Source: Novosphingobium sp. 9U (GTDB lineage Bacteria; Pseudomonadota; Alphaproteobacteria; Sphingomonadales; Sphingomonadaceae). From it: a stretch of 64,000 nt of DNA. The translations under genes were made by a program, and so were the position numbers. Location of the stretch: NCBI RefSeq assembly GCF_902506425.1, contig NZ_LR732469.1:2651522-2715521 (forward strand), in the 5' to 3' direction. Positions 44,898 through 53,313 of this stretch are shown here, piece by piece. Each line of letters opens with the position of its first letter. Position 1 is the first letter of the stretch. Under the pieces are notes generated by a model. It saw only the letters and a program-made list of their open reading frames with translations. It was not told where the DNA came from and did no database searches.

Positions 44898-45024
44898 TCA
44901 TTTGCACCGACGTTGCACTCGTCGCCGCGACGCGCAAGTGGTTCAGGCGCAGGCACAAGTTGGCTCCCATTGCCGCACGCCTCGGATTACGCCATCTGCA
45001 GAAAATTTCTCTACGCTTGCCTTT

Positions 45025-45043
45025 CTTGTAATTTTCGTACAAG
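45025..45043. promoter_or_regulatory. palindrome CTTGTA-N7-TACAAG, candidate operator
   Basis: This is a perfect 6+6 inverted repeat with a 7-nt AT-rich spacer, 34 bp before the ilvE start codon. The position and form are those of a dimeric regulator site; the regulator is not known. Confidence 0.5.
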
Positions 45044-45077
45044 GCGCGCCGGCACATCACAGCAAGGACCTGAAGCA

Positions 45078-46181
45078 ATGGCGACCCTCGCCGAACCCGC
45101 CCTGCAATTCACCACCCGTGATCTCACGTCGCCCGTTAGTGCGCAGGATCGAGCGGCGGTATTGGCCAATCCGGGTTTCGGCACGAAGTTTTCCGAGCAT
45201 ATGGTGACAATCGAATGGTCGGAAGAACGCGGCTGGCACGATGCGGTTGTCGGCCCTCGCCAGCCGATCGCGCTCGATCCGGCCTGCGCGGTGCTCCATT
45301 ACGCGCAGGAGATCTTCGAGGGGCTCAAGGCCTATCGCCACCCCGATGGCAGCGTGGCGCTGTTTCGGCCCTACGAGAACGCCCGGCGCTTCAATCGTTC
45401 CGCCGAGCGGTTGGCCATGCCCGCACTGCCCGAAGACGTCTTCGTGGAGTCGGTCCGCCGCCTGGTGGACGCGGATCGCGATTGGCTGCCGACTGTCGAA
45501 GGCGGCTCGCTATACCTTCGACCCTTCATGTTCGCGTCTGAGGTGTTCCTCGGCGTGCGGCCGGCCAAGGAGTACAAGTACGTCGTCATCGCCAGCCCAG
45601 CGGGCAACTACTTCAAGTCGGGCGCCCCGGCCGTCTCGATCTGGGTGAGCGAGGACTACACGCGCGCGGCGCCCGGCGGCACCGGCGCGGCCAAGTGCGG
45701 CGGCAACTATGCCGCCAGCCTGGTCCCCCAGGCCGAAGCGATCGCCAAGGGCCACGACCAGGTGGTGTTCCTCGACGCGGTCGAGAACAAGTGGGTTGAA
45801 GAGCTCGGCGGCATGAACCTGTACTTCGTGTTCGATGACGGGACGCTGCTGACGCCGGCACTCTCCGGCACGATCCTGCCCGGGATCACCCGAGACAGCT
45901 TGCTGGCGCTCGCACGCGATGAAGGGCTGAGCGTGCAGGAAGGCCGCTACAGCATCGATCAATGGCGCGAAGATGCGCAGTCCGGCCGCCTGGTCGAGTG
46001 CTTCGCCTGCGGCACCGCCGCGGTCGTCACACCGGTGGGCAAGGTCGCCTCGCGCTCGGGCGAGTTCACCATCGGCAGCGGCGGCCCGGGGCAGCTGACT
46101 CAGAAGCTGAAGAACCGGCTGGTCGCCATCCAGCGCGGCGAGGCGCCCGATCCGCACGGCTGGGTCATCAAGGTCAACTGA
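45078..46181 (+). CDS. ilvE: Branched-chain amino acid aminotransferase
   Basis: ATG 45078 follows AAGGA and gives 367 residues of the BCAT type. VLHYAQEIFEGLKAYRHPDG, the LYLRPFMFASEVFLGVRP segment and the PLP lysine in GAAKCGGNYAAS (about residue 206) lead to CGTAAVVTPVG. It carries out the last step of leucine, isoleucine and valine synthesis and the first of their breakdown. The GxGG-type ending supports this over D-amino acid transaminases. The upstream leader is unusually complex. Confidence 0.95.
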   Translation: MATLAEPALQFTTRDLTSPVSAQDRAAVLANPGFGTKFSEHMVTIEWSEERGWHDAVVGPRQPIALDPACAVLHYAQEIFEGLKAYRHPDGSVALFRPYENARRFNRSAERLAMPALPEDVFVESVRRLVDADRDWLPTVEGGSLYLRPFMFASEVFLGVRPAKEYKYVVIASPAGNYFKSGAPAVSIWVSEDYTRAAPGGTGAAKCGGNYAASLVPQAEAIAKGHDQVVFLDAVENKWVEELGGMNLYFVFDDGTLLTPALSGTILPGITRDSLLALARDEGLSVQEGRYSIDQWREDAQSGRLVECFACGTAAVVTPVGKVASRSGEFTIGSGGPGQLTQKLKNRLVAIQRGEAPDPHGWVIKVN

Positions 46182-46201
46182 ATCCAGCGGCGCCGATTGA
46201 C

Positions 46202-47086
46202 TCAGTCGAGCGGCGCCACGTCCACCGAGAAGAACATCGTCTGCTGCGATCCGCCGCGGAAGGTGCCGCCGAGCGGCGACACGTCCGAGTAGTCCCGGCC
46301 CATGCCGATGAACACGTGGTCGGTGTCAGCCAACTTGTCGTTGGTCGGATCGAAGCCGATCCAGCCCAGTTCTTCGCCGCACCACAGGTTGACCCAGGCA
46401 TGCATCGCGTCGGCACCGACCAGCCGCTGCTGCCCCGGCGGGGGCAGCGTGCGCAAGTAACCGCTGACGTAGGCCGCCGGGATGCCATGCGCGCGCGCGG
46501 CGATGATCATCACGTGGGTGAAATCCTGGCACACCCCGCGCCGCTGGTTGAACGCCTGGATCGGCGGCGTGTCGGGATACGTCGCGCGCGGATCGAAGGC
46601 GAACTGGCTGTGGATCGCGCGCATCAGCGCACGACCTGCCTCCATCACCGGCATGCCCTCATGCAGGAACCCGCTGGCCCACAAGGCGATGTCGCGCTCC
46701 GGCTGCGCGATGGGCGAGGCAAAGATGTACGATGCAGGGCCCAGCGCCGACAAGTCGGGCAAGGTCATCGCACGCTCGCGCAGGGCGGCCAGGCCGGGCC
46801 CGCCCGCCTGCAGGAGCGCCGGTGCCAGCGGCTCGCGCGTGACGGTGAAGCGGCTGTCCACCTGAAGGCGCGTGATCGGCTCACTCAAGGTGAACTTGCT
46901 TTCGTTGACGTGGTAGGCGCCCTCTCCCTCGATCAAGGCGCCGGGCCAGGGGTTCACCGTCAGCGCGAAGTCGGTCACCGACTGCCCCGGCCATTGCGCC
47001 GGTCGCAGCCGGACGTTGAAGCTGGCGAGGCGCACCGGTGCGGCATACTGGAGCGTCGTGCTGTGGCTGATCGCATAGCGAATCAT
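46202..47086 (-). CDS. Transglutaminase-like domain protein (cluster gene 3)
   Basis: The 294-residue protein starts with the bacterial transglutaminase N-terminal beta domain (MIRYAISHSTTLQYAAPVRL) and then a transglutaminase-like protease core with Cys in FNQRRGVCQDFTHVMI, His in AMHAWVNLWCG and Asp in IGFDPTND. Its ATG overlaps the stop of the ATP-grasp gene (ATGA), so it is translationally coupled. In the predicted system of Iyer, Aravind and colleagues, such proteins accompany circularly permuted ATP-grasp and alpha-E proteins and are thought to hydrolyse or form amide bonds. No signal peptide is seen. Confidence 0.9.
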   Translation of the reverse strand: MIRYAISHSTTLQYAAPVRLASFNVRLRPAQWPGQSVTDFALTVNPWPGALIEGEGAYHVNESKFTLSEPITRLQVDSRFTVTREPLAPALLQAGGPGLAALRERAMTLPDLSALGPASYIFASPIAQPERDIALWASGFLHEGMPVMEAGRALMRAIHSQFAFDPRATYPDTPPIQAFNQRRGVCQDFTHVMIIAARAHGIPAAYVSGYLRTLPPPGQQRLVGADAMHAWVNLWCGEELGWIGFDPTNDKLADTDHVFIGMGRDYSDVSPLGGTFRGGSQQTMFFSVDVAPLD

Positions 47087-49566
47087 TCGAGCAGGCTCGC
47101 GCTGCTGCCGTCGTCGGTCGGCTCAAACTGCAGGAAGTAGCGGACCGATATCGCATCCGAGAGCGCCAGCAGCCGGCTCTCGACGTCACCCAGTTTCACG
47201 CCCTCCATCTCGGGCGCCGTCGCCGCAGAGAGCGTGCCTAGCAGCGCCTGACTCTCGCGCAAGGGCTGCTCGGGCAAGTTGTCGGCGCGGATGGTCGGCA
47301 GCTTGCGCAAGTGCTCGACGATCTCGGCGACCTGGAACATCAGCGAGCGCGGGTTCTCCGGGTCGAGCAGCACGAGATCGAACACCGGGTTGCGCATCGC
47401 GCCCGTCAGATAGCGCGATCGGTAGACGATCTGGCTGTCGCACAAGTCGAGCAGCGTTCCCAGTTCGTCCGCGCTCCAGGCACCGCCGCCGTTGTAGATG
47501 AAGTGCCGTGCCACTCGGCAGATGCCGAGCGCCCGCTCGATCCGCTTGCCAAGGTCCAGGAACCGCCAGGCATGGCCCTGAACCATGTTCTCCGAGGCGA
47601 GGCCCGCCAGCGCGCTGAACCGTTCGATGAGGCCATTCGCCGTTGCCAGCATCGTCTGCGGCCGCTGCGCATCGACAGCTGGAAGCGGCTGGCTGACGAT
47701 CCGCCACAAGTCGCGCGCAAACCGCTCACGCAGGCCCGCGCCCACTTCGTTGCGCCGCGCGATCAGTGCCGCAACACCCCCGCCGAGGCGCCGCTCGGAA
47801 AGGACGGCAGCGCAGATCGTCGGGAAGGACTGGCTCACCACCGGCCCATCGATCGCGGCCCACTTGAACAGCAGGTTGGCGAGCGTGCGACGCACGGCCT
47901 CACCGCCGCGATCGCCATCGGCTTCGATCGATCCACCCAGGATCGCGCGCGCGATACGCACCGTCAGCTCGGCGCGTTCGTTGTAGCGGCCGAACCAGAA
48001 CAGGTTGTCCGCAGCCTGGCTGGCGAGGATGCCGCCGCCTCGCGAGACCGGCGGCTCGGTTGCCAGCACGCCCGGCGCCTGGGCGGCGCTGGATGCCGCA
48101 TCGACGATCCAGCAGTCGGCGGACAAGTCGCCGTTGCCGATCAGCGAGGTCGGCAACGTCTCATTCGCGGCGATCCGGGCGAAGCCGCCGGGCATGACCG
48201 TCCACTCGCCATCTGCCGTGCGGGCGACGAAGGCTCGCAGCGTGAACGGGCGAGGCACCACCTCGCCGTCGATCACCGCCGGCGTGGTCGAAAGCTGCAC
48301 CACTTCCTGCGCGCAATAGTCCATCGGCCGGCGTTGCAGCGCCTCCAGCAACGCGCTGCGGCGCGCGGGATCGAGGCTCGCGCCTTGGACCGGATTGTTG
48401 TCGTCCAATCCAGCGACCGGCTGACCGAACGCAGGCACCAGCGCGAGTTCGTCGAAACGGCGCTGGACGATCGCCGCCTCACGCTTCTGGCCGCACCACC
48501 ACGTCGCAACGGTGGGCAGGATCGGCGCCTCGCCCAACAGCAGTCGGCACAGGCGTGGCATGAAGGCGTTGAACGCAGGCGATTCCAGCACTTCGACGCC
48601 CGGCCAGTTGGCGATCTCCAGGCCGCCCGCGACCCAGGCGTCGAACATGTTGGCGACACCGATCTGCGATTTGGCATCGAACGTCAGCGGATCGAGCGCG
48701 TTGGTGTTCACCCAGCGCCAGACCGCATCGACGCGCTTGGGCCCGGCGATGGTGCCCACGAACAGCTTGTCGTCCTGCACCGACAGGTCGCGACCTTCGA
48801 CCAGCGGCAGGCCGAGGTAGCGTGCCAGGTGCGCCTGCTCGGCATAAGTCTGGTTGAAGCGGCCGGGCGTCAGCAGTGCGATGCGGGGGCGTTCACGCCG
48901 GCAGTCGGCCGCGATGCCTTCGCGCAGGCGGGCGAAGAAGTCGGCCAGGCGGCGCACGTGGTTGTCGGCCAGCAGGGCATCGGTGGTGCGCGTCATCGCG
49001 AGCCGGTTCTCGAGCGCATACCCGACGCCCGTCGCCAGCCGCACCCGATCGTTGAGCACGCGCCACTGACCCTTGGGCCCGCGGGCGAGATCGGCGGCGT
49101 AGACGTGAATGAAGTGGCCGCTGCCGGGGCCGCGGCCGAGCATCTTGCGCGCGAAGTACGGACTGCCGGCAATCACCGCGGCGGGAAGATGGCCTTGCGC
49201 CACCAGCGACTGCGAGCCGTAGATGTCCTCGGCCAGCCGCTCGAACAGGGTTGCCCGTTGAATAAGCCCGCGCTCGACACCGGCCCATTCGTCGGCGCCG
49301 ATGATCAGCGGCAGCGGCGTGACCGGCCAGGCGCGCTCGTCCTCGTCGCCGGCGATGCGGAAGGTGAGGCCGAGGTCGTCGATGTGGCGGGCGGTGGTCT
49401 CGGCCAAGCTGGCCGGGTCACCCTGTGCCGACGCGGCGAGCCCGGCGACGGTGGCGTGCCACTTGGCCGCGACTTCGGGCGCGGCGCCGGAGTAGAGGTC
49501 GCGCGTGGTGGCATCGACGGGGTAGGTGTCGAGCCAGTTAGATTGTGTCAGCGTCTGTGAAGCCAC
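47083..49566 (-). CDS. Circularly permuted ATP-grasp protein fused to alpha-E domain (cluster gene 2)
   Basis: The 827-residue protein has two parts. Residues about 60-480 are a circularly permuted ATP-grasp domain (ARKMLGRGPGSGHFIHVYAA, WRVLNDRVRLATGVGYALEN, ARPRIALLTPG-like segment, GVEVLESPAFNAFMPRLCRL). Residues about 520-815 are the helical alpha-E domain (NLFWFGRYNERAELTVRIAR, HAWRFLDLGKRIERAL, DSQIVYRSRYL). In most genomes these are separate genes; fusion means a one-to-one complex. ATP-grasp ligases make amide bonds using acyl-phosphate; the substrate is unknown. It is coupled to the 46202 gene by an ATGA overlap. Confidence 0.9.
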   Translation of the reverse strand: MASQTLTQSNWLDTYPVDATTRDLYSGAAPEVAAKWHATVAGLAASAQGDPASLAETTARHIDDLGLTFRIAGDEDERAWPVTPLPLIIGADEWAGVERGLIQRATLFERLAEDIYGSQSLVAQGHLPAAVIAGSPYFARKMLGRGPGSGHFIHVYAADLARGPKGQWRVLNDRVRLATGVGYALENRLAMTRTTDALLADNHVRRLADFFARLREGIAADCRRERPRIALLTPGRFNQTYAEQAHLARYLGLPLVEGRDLSVQDDKLFVGTIAGPKRVDAVWRWVNTNALDPLTFDAKSQIGVANMFDAWVAGGLEIANWPGVEVLESPAFNAFMPRLCRLLLGEAPILPTVATWWCGQKREAAIVQRRFDELALVPAFGQPVAGLDDNNPVQGASLDPARRSALLEALQRRPMDYCAQEVVQLSTTPAVIDGEVVPRPFTLRAFVARTADGEWTVMPGGFARIAANETLPTSLIGNGDLSADCWIVDAASSAAQAPGVLATEPPVSRGGGILASQAADNLFWFGRYNERAELTVRIARAILGGSIEADGDRGGEAVRRTLANLLFKWAAIDGPVVSQSFPTICAAVLSERRLGGGVAALIARRNEVGAGLRERFARDLWRIVSQPLPAVDAQRPQTMLATANGLIERFSALAGLASENMVQGHAWRFLDLGKRIERALGICRVARHFIYNGGGAWSADELGTLLDLCDSQIVYRSRYLTGAMRNPVFDLVLLDPENPRSLMFQVAEIVEHLRKLPTIRADNLPEQPLRESQALLGTLSAATAPEMEGVKLGDVESRLLALSDAISVRYFLQFEPTDDGSSASLLE

Positions 49567-49567
49567 C

Positions 49568-49736
49568 TAGCCCTCTCCCCTGAAGGGGAGAGGATCGCGT
49601 AGCTTGGCCCGCGAGGGCCTAGCGCAGCTTGGAGAGGGGTTTCCGGCGGTCGAGAGGCCGCGCACCCCTCTCCAACTCCGGCTCGGCAGCGAGCCGCCAA
49701 GCCTTCGTATCCTCTCCTCGTGCGGGGAGAGGGCTA
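49568..49736. repeat. 169-bp palindromic element with 13-bp terminal inverted repeats
   Basis: The ends TAGCCCTCTCCCC (49568-49580) and GGGGAGAGGGCTA (49724-49736) are perfect inverted repeats. Inside, GGAGAGGGGT (49631-49640) and ACCCCTCTCC (49664-49673) form a second hairpin. It has no ORF, so it resembles a MITE or intergenic repeat unit. It fills almost exactly the gap between the two big cluster genes. Confidence 0.75.
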
Positions 49737-49741
49737 GCGGA

Positions 49742-52700
49742 TCAATGCCCACGCAAAGGCCGGCGCAGGTCCAGAGTATAGGGGAACTCGCCCGGTAGTT
49801 CCTCGGGCGGCGCGTCCAGCTTCCCCGGCGAGTGACCATGCTCCTGGAAGCGCGCCTTGCGCCGAGCCTCCGCCTCGTAGCCGTTGATCGGCACGTCATC
49901 GTAGTTGCGTCCGCCCGGGTGCGCGACGTGGTAGACGCAGCCGCCCAGCGAACGTGCGTTCCAGGTGTCGAAGATGTCGAAGGTCAGCGGCGCATGCGCG
50001 GGCATCAGCGGGTGGAGGCACTCGGCCGGGGCCCAGGCCTTGTAGCGTACGCCGCCCACGCCCTGCGCTTTTCCGGTCGAAGTCAGCGGCACGCGGCGGC
50101 CGTTGCAGGTAATCACGTGGCGTCCCTCGATCAGCCCGGTCGCCTTGACCTGCAGCCTCTCCGTCGAACTGTCGACGTAGCGCACCGTTCCCCCGATCGC
50201 GCCGGTTTCGCCCAGCACGTTCCAGGGTTCGAGGGCGTGGCTGATCTCCAGCGTGACGCCACCGCCAACGACCTCTCCGTGCACCGGGAAGCGGAACATG
50301 CGCTGCGCCTCGAACCAGGCCGGGTCGAAGTGATAGCCGGCACGGTCAAGGTCGGCGAGGACATCCAGGAAGTCCTCCCACACGAAATGGCCGAGCATGA
50401 AGCGATCGTGCAGCTGCGTGCCCCAGCGCACCAGCGGGCCATCTACCGGCTCCTTCCAGAACCATGCGGTCAGTGCGCGCAGCAGCAGTTGCTGGGCGAG
50501 CGACATCTTGGCGTCCGGCGGCATCTCGAAGGCGCGGAACTCGACCAAGCCGAGGCGACCGGTGGGGCCATCGGGCGAGAACATCTTGTCGATGCAGATC
50601 TCGGTGCGGTGGGTGTTGCCGGTGAGGTCGGTCAACAGATTGCGGAACAGGCGGTCGACCATCCAGGGCGCGGGCTGCTCCTGGTCTGGGCCGGGCACCT
50701 GTGCCAGCGCGATCTCCAGCTCGTAGAGGCTGTCGTGGCGCGCCTCGTCGATGCGTGGGCTCTGGCTGGTGGGGCCGATGAACAGGCCGGAGAACATGTA
50801 GCTGAGCGAAGGGTGCCGCTGCCAATATGTAACGAAGCTTTTCAGCAAGTCCGGCCGGCGGATGAACGGGCTTTCCAGCAGGCTCGGGCCACCCAGCACG
50901 ATGTGGTTGCCACCGCCGGTGCCAATCGAGCGGCCATCGACCATGAACTTGTCGGCAGTCAGACCGATCTCGCGCGCGGCGTCGTAAAGGGTCTCGGTGA
51001 TCTCCACCGTCTCGCGCCACGTGGCGCTGGGATGGATGTTGACCTCGACCACGCCGGGATCTGGCGTGATCTTCAGCACCTGGATGCGCGGGTCGGGCGG
51101 CGGCGGGTAGCCCTCGATCCGCACCGGCACACCGCGCTCCTTGGCGACGACTTCGATCGAGGCGACCAATTCGAGGTAGTCCTCCAATGCCTCCGTCGGC
51201 GGAATGAACACCGCGAGGAAGTCCCCGCGCGGCTCGATCGTCACGGCGGTGCGGACAGCGCCTTCGATGTGCTTCTGCTCGACGATCTCCTGGGCGTTGC
51301 CCTCAGGGCCCGCGACGCGCTCGGCGCGTTGTTCGGGCACGGCAGCCTCGCGCACCTCCTCGCCGCGCTCCATCACCTGGGTGCGGTAGTCTGCCAGCGG
51401 CTCCAGCGGCTGTGCGGTGTCACGCGGGTGGATGTATGGGTAGTCGCTCGGCGGCACGTACGGAAGCGAGCCGAGCGGCAGGCGGTAGCCGATGGCGCTG
51501 TCGCCCGGCACCGCGGTCAGCGTGCCCTTGCGGACCTTCCACTGCTCGCTCTTCCAGCGCGGGACTTGGCTCACTTCGGCGTTCCAGCGCTGCACGGGCA
51601 GGACGAAGCCCACCGGCTTGTCGAGCCCACGACGATAGGTGCGGCGGAAGCGGCGCGCCAGTTCCTCGTCGGCGATCTTGGGATCGAGCGGAGTGACGTT
51701 GACGGGCAAGTCCTCCTCCTTCTCCGCCCATTCCGCGACGTCTTCGAACACCGGCTGCACAAAGTCAGCCTCCAGGCCAAGGTTCTGCGCGGCGGCCTGC
51801 AGGATCTCACCGGCGACCTCGATGGGGATCGTCGGCACCGGCTCGGCCTCATCGCCCTTGCCCATCGGCTTCTCACCTGCGAGCAGCGAGGCATCGGTCC
51901 AGATCGGCACGCCGTCCTTGCGCCAGTAGATCGAGTAGCCCCAGCGCGGCAGGCTCTCGCCGGGATACCACTTGCCCTGCCCGTGATGGAGCAGCGATCC
52001 CGGCGCGAACTTGTCGCGCAACAAGCGGATGAGCTTGTCGGCATAGGCCCCTTTGGTCGGGCCGACGGCCTCGCCGTTCCACTCGGGCGCGTCGAAGTCG
52101 GTGGCGGCGATGAAGGTTGGCTCGCCGCCCATGGTCAGGTTGACCTCGCCTGCGGTCAGGTCGGCATCGACCTGGTCGCCCAGCGCCAGCAGCGCGGACC
52201 AGCGATCCTCGGTGAAGGGCTTGGTGATGCGCACCGCTTCGGCGATGCGGCTGACGTCCATCTCGAAGTGGAAGTCCACCTCGGCCGGCTCGGCCAGGCC
52301 CTCGATCGGGGTGGCGGAGCGGTAGTGTGGCGTCGCGCAGAGCGGAATGTGGCCCTCGCCCGCGAACATGCCCGAGGTGGCATCGAGCGCGATCCAGCCG
52401 GCGCCGGGCACGTAAGCCTCGGCCCAAGCGTGCAGGTCGGTGACGTCCTGCTGCACGCCTTGCGGCCCCTCCTTGGGGATCACGTCGGCGACCAGCTGAA
52501 TCGAATATCCAGAGACGAACCGCGCCGCGAAGCCCAACCGTCGCAGCAACTGCACCAGGAGCCAGCCGGAGTCGCGACACGATCCGATGCCTTCCATCAG
52601 CGTCTGCTCGGCGGTCATGATGCCCGCTTCCATGCGGATCACGTAACCGACCCGGCTCTGCAGCGCCCGATTGATCTCGACCAGGAAGTCGACGGTGCCA

Positions 52701-53113
52701 CCGGTGTACGAGGCATGGCTGGCTACCAGCTCGTCGAACAAGGGGCCTTGGTCCTCGACTTCGAAGTAGGCGGACAAGTCCGTCTTCAGCGGCTCGGGAT
52801 AGGTGAACGGGTATTCCTGCGCGTAGGGCTCGACGAAGAAATCGAACGGGTTGATCACCGCTAGTTCGGCCAGCAAGTCCACCTCGACAGAGAAGTGGTC
52901 GACGGGCTCGGGGAAGACCACGCGCGCCAACCAGTTGCCGTGCGGGTCCTGCTGCCAGTTCAGGAAGTGCTCGGGCGGGCTGATCTTCAGGGAGTAGTTG
53001 GGCACGTTGGTGCGGCTGTGCGGCGCAGGCCGCAAGCGGATCACCTGAGGGCCTAGACGGACGCGCTTGCTATAGCTGTAGCGGGTCAGGTGATGGAGGG
53101 CGGCCTTGATCAT
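49742..53113 (-). CDS. Transglutaminase-like/DUF2126 protein (cluster gene 1)
   Basis: The start [20 protein letters not shown] gives 1123 residues. The N-terminal 300 residues contain the transglutaminase N-domain and core with Cys in [17 protein letters not shown], His in [14 protein letters not shown] and Asp in ALDATSG. The rest is the DUF2126 region with [49 protein letters not shown] and [20 protein letters not shown]. These motifs recall glutamine-synthetase/GCS-type ligases, so a second amide-forming activity is possible (inference). It precedes the ATP-grasp gene, separated by the palindromic element. Confidence 0.88.
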   Translation of the reverse strand: MIKAALHHLTRYSYSKRVRLGPQVIRLRPAPHSRTNVPNYSLKISPPEHFLNWQQDPHGNWLARVVFPEPVDHFSVEVDLLAELAVINPFDFFVEPYAQEYPFTYPEPLKTDLSAYFEVEDQGPLFDELVASHASYTGGTVDFLVEINRALQSRVGYVIRMEAGIMTAEQTLMEGIGSCRDSGWLLVQLLRRLGFAARFVSGYSIQLVADVIPKEGPQGVQQDVTDLHAWAEAYVPGAGWIALDATSGMFAGEGHIPLCATPHYRSATPIEGLAEPAEVDFHFEMDVSRIAEAVRITKPFTEDRWSALLALGDQVDADLTAGEVNLTMGGEPTFIAATDFDAPEWNGEAVGPTKGAYADKLIRLLRDKFAPGSLLHHGQGKWYPGESLPRWGYSIYWRKDGVPIWTDASLLAGEKPMGKGDEAEPVPTIPIEVAGEILQAAAQNLGLEADFVQPVFEDVAEWAEKEEDLPVNVTPLDPKIADEELARRFRRTYRRGLDKPVGFVLPVQRWNAEVSQVPRWKSEQWKVRKGTLTAVPGDSAIGYRLPLGSLPYVPPSDYPYIHPRDTAQPLEPLADYRTQVMERGEEVREAAVPEQRAERVAGPEGNAQEIVEQKHIEGAVRTAVTIEPRGDFLAVFIPPTEALEDYLELVASIEVVAKERGVPVRIEGYPPPPDPRIQVLKITPDPGVVEVNIHPSATWRETVEITETLYDAAREIGLTADKFMVDGRSIGTGGGNHIVLGGPSLLESPFIRRPDLLKSFVTYWQRHPSLSYMFSGLFIGPTSQSPRIDEARHDSLYELEIALAQVPGPDQEQPAPWMVDRLFRNLLTDLTGNTHRTEICIDKMFSPDGPTGRLGLVEFRAFEMPPDAKMSLAQQLLLRALTAWFWKEPVDGPLVRWGTQLHDRFMLGHFVWEDFLDVLADLDRAGYHFDPAWFEAQRMFRFPVHGEVVGGGVTLEISHALEPWNVLGETGAIGGTVRYVDSSTERLQVKATGLIEGRHVITCNGRRVPLTSTGKAQGVGGVRYKAWAPAECLHPLMPAHAPLTFDIFDTWNARSLGGCVYHVAHPGGRNYDDVPINGYEAEARRKARFQEHGHSPGKLDAPPEELPGEFPYTLDLRRPLRGH

Positions 53114-53313
53114 TGGCGGCAGCTTGCGCCAATCGATGCTGCACTGCAACCGTAGCGTGCCGGGCAGGTTTAGCCTGAGTTGGACTGTGCGACTGACATT
53201 CTCACGCCCGGCTTTGCTTTTTGACAATGCCCGCTAAGCTTTGACCCGGCACCGCAATCTGACGCAAGTACGCCCGAGCCAGAGCCGTCCCGGCGGGCGA
53301 TACAAGGGAAACC

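Larger units (their letters stand above)
44533..45077 (+). other. complex leader region upstream of ilvE
   Basis: These 545 bp have no long gene but several signals in order. A hairpin GCCGCT-N4-AGCGGC is at 44698-44713 and a perfect 14-nt anti-SD match is at 44734-44747. An 18-codon ORF (44749-44805), a 15-bp hairpin (44864-44897) and a palindrome CTTGTA-N7-TACAAG (45025-45043) follow. The arrangement suggests a small transcript or leader upstream of ilvE. Confidence 0.6.

Noticed and set aside
49832..52864. Open frame of 1010 codons on the plus strand opposite the DUF2126 gene
   Set aside because: Composition is low-complexity (Arg, Val, Asp, His) and the opposite strand encodes a recognised protein; shadow frame.
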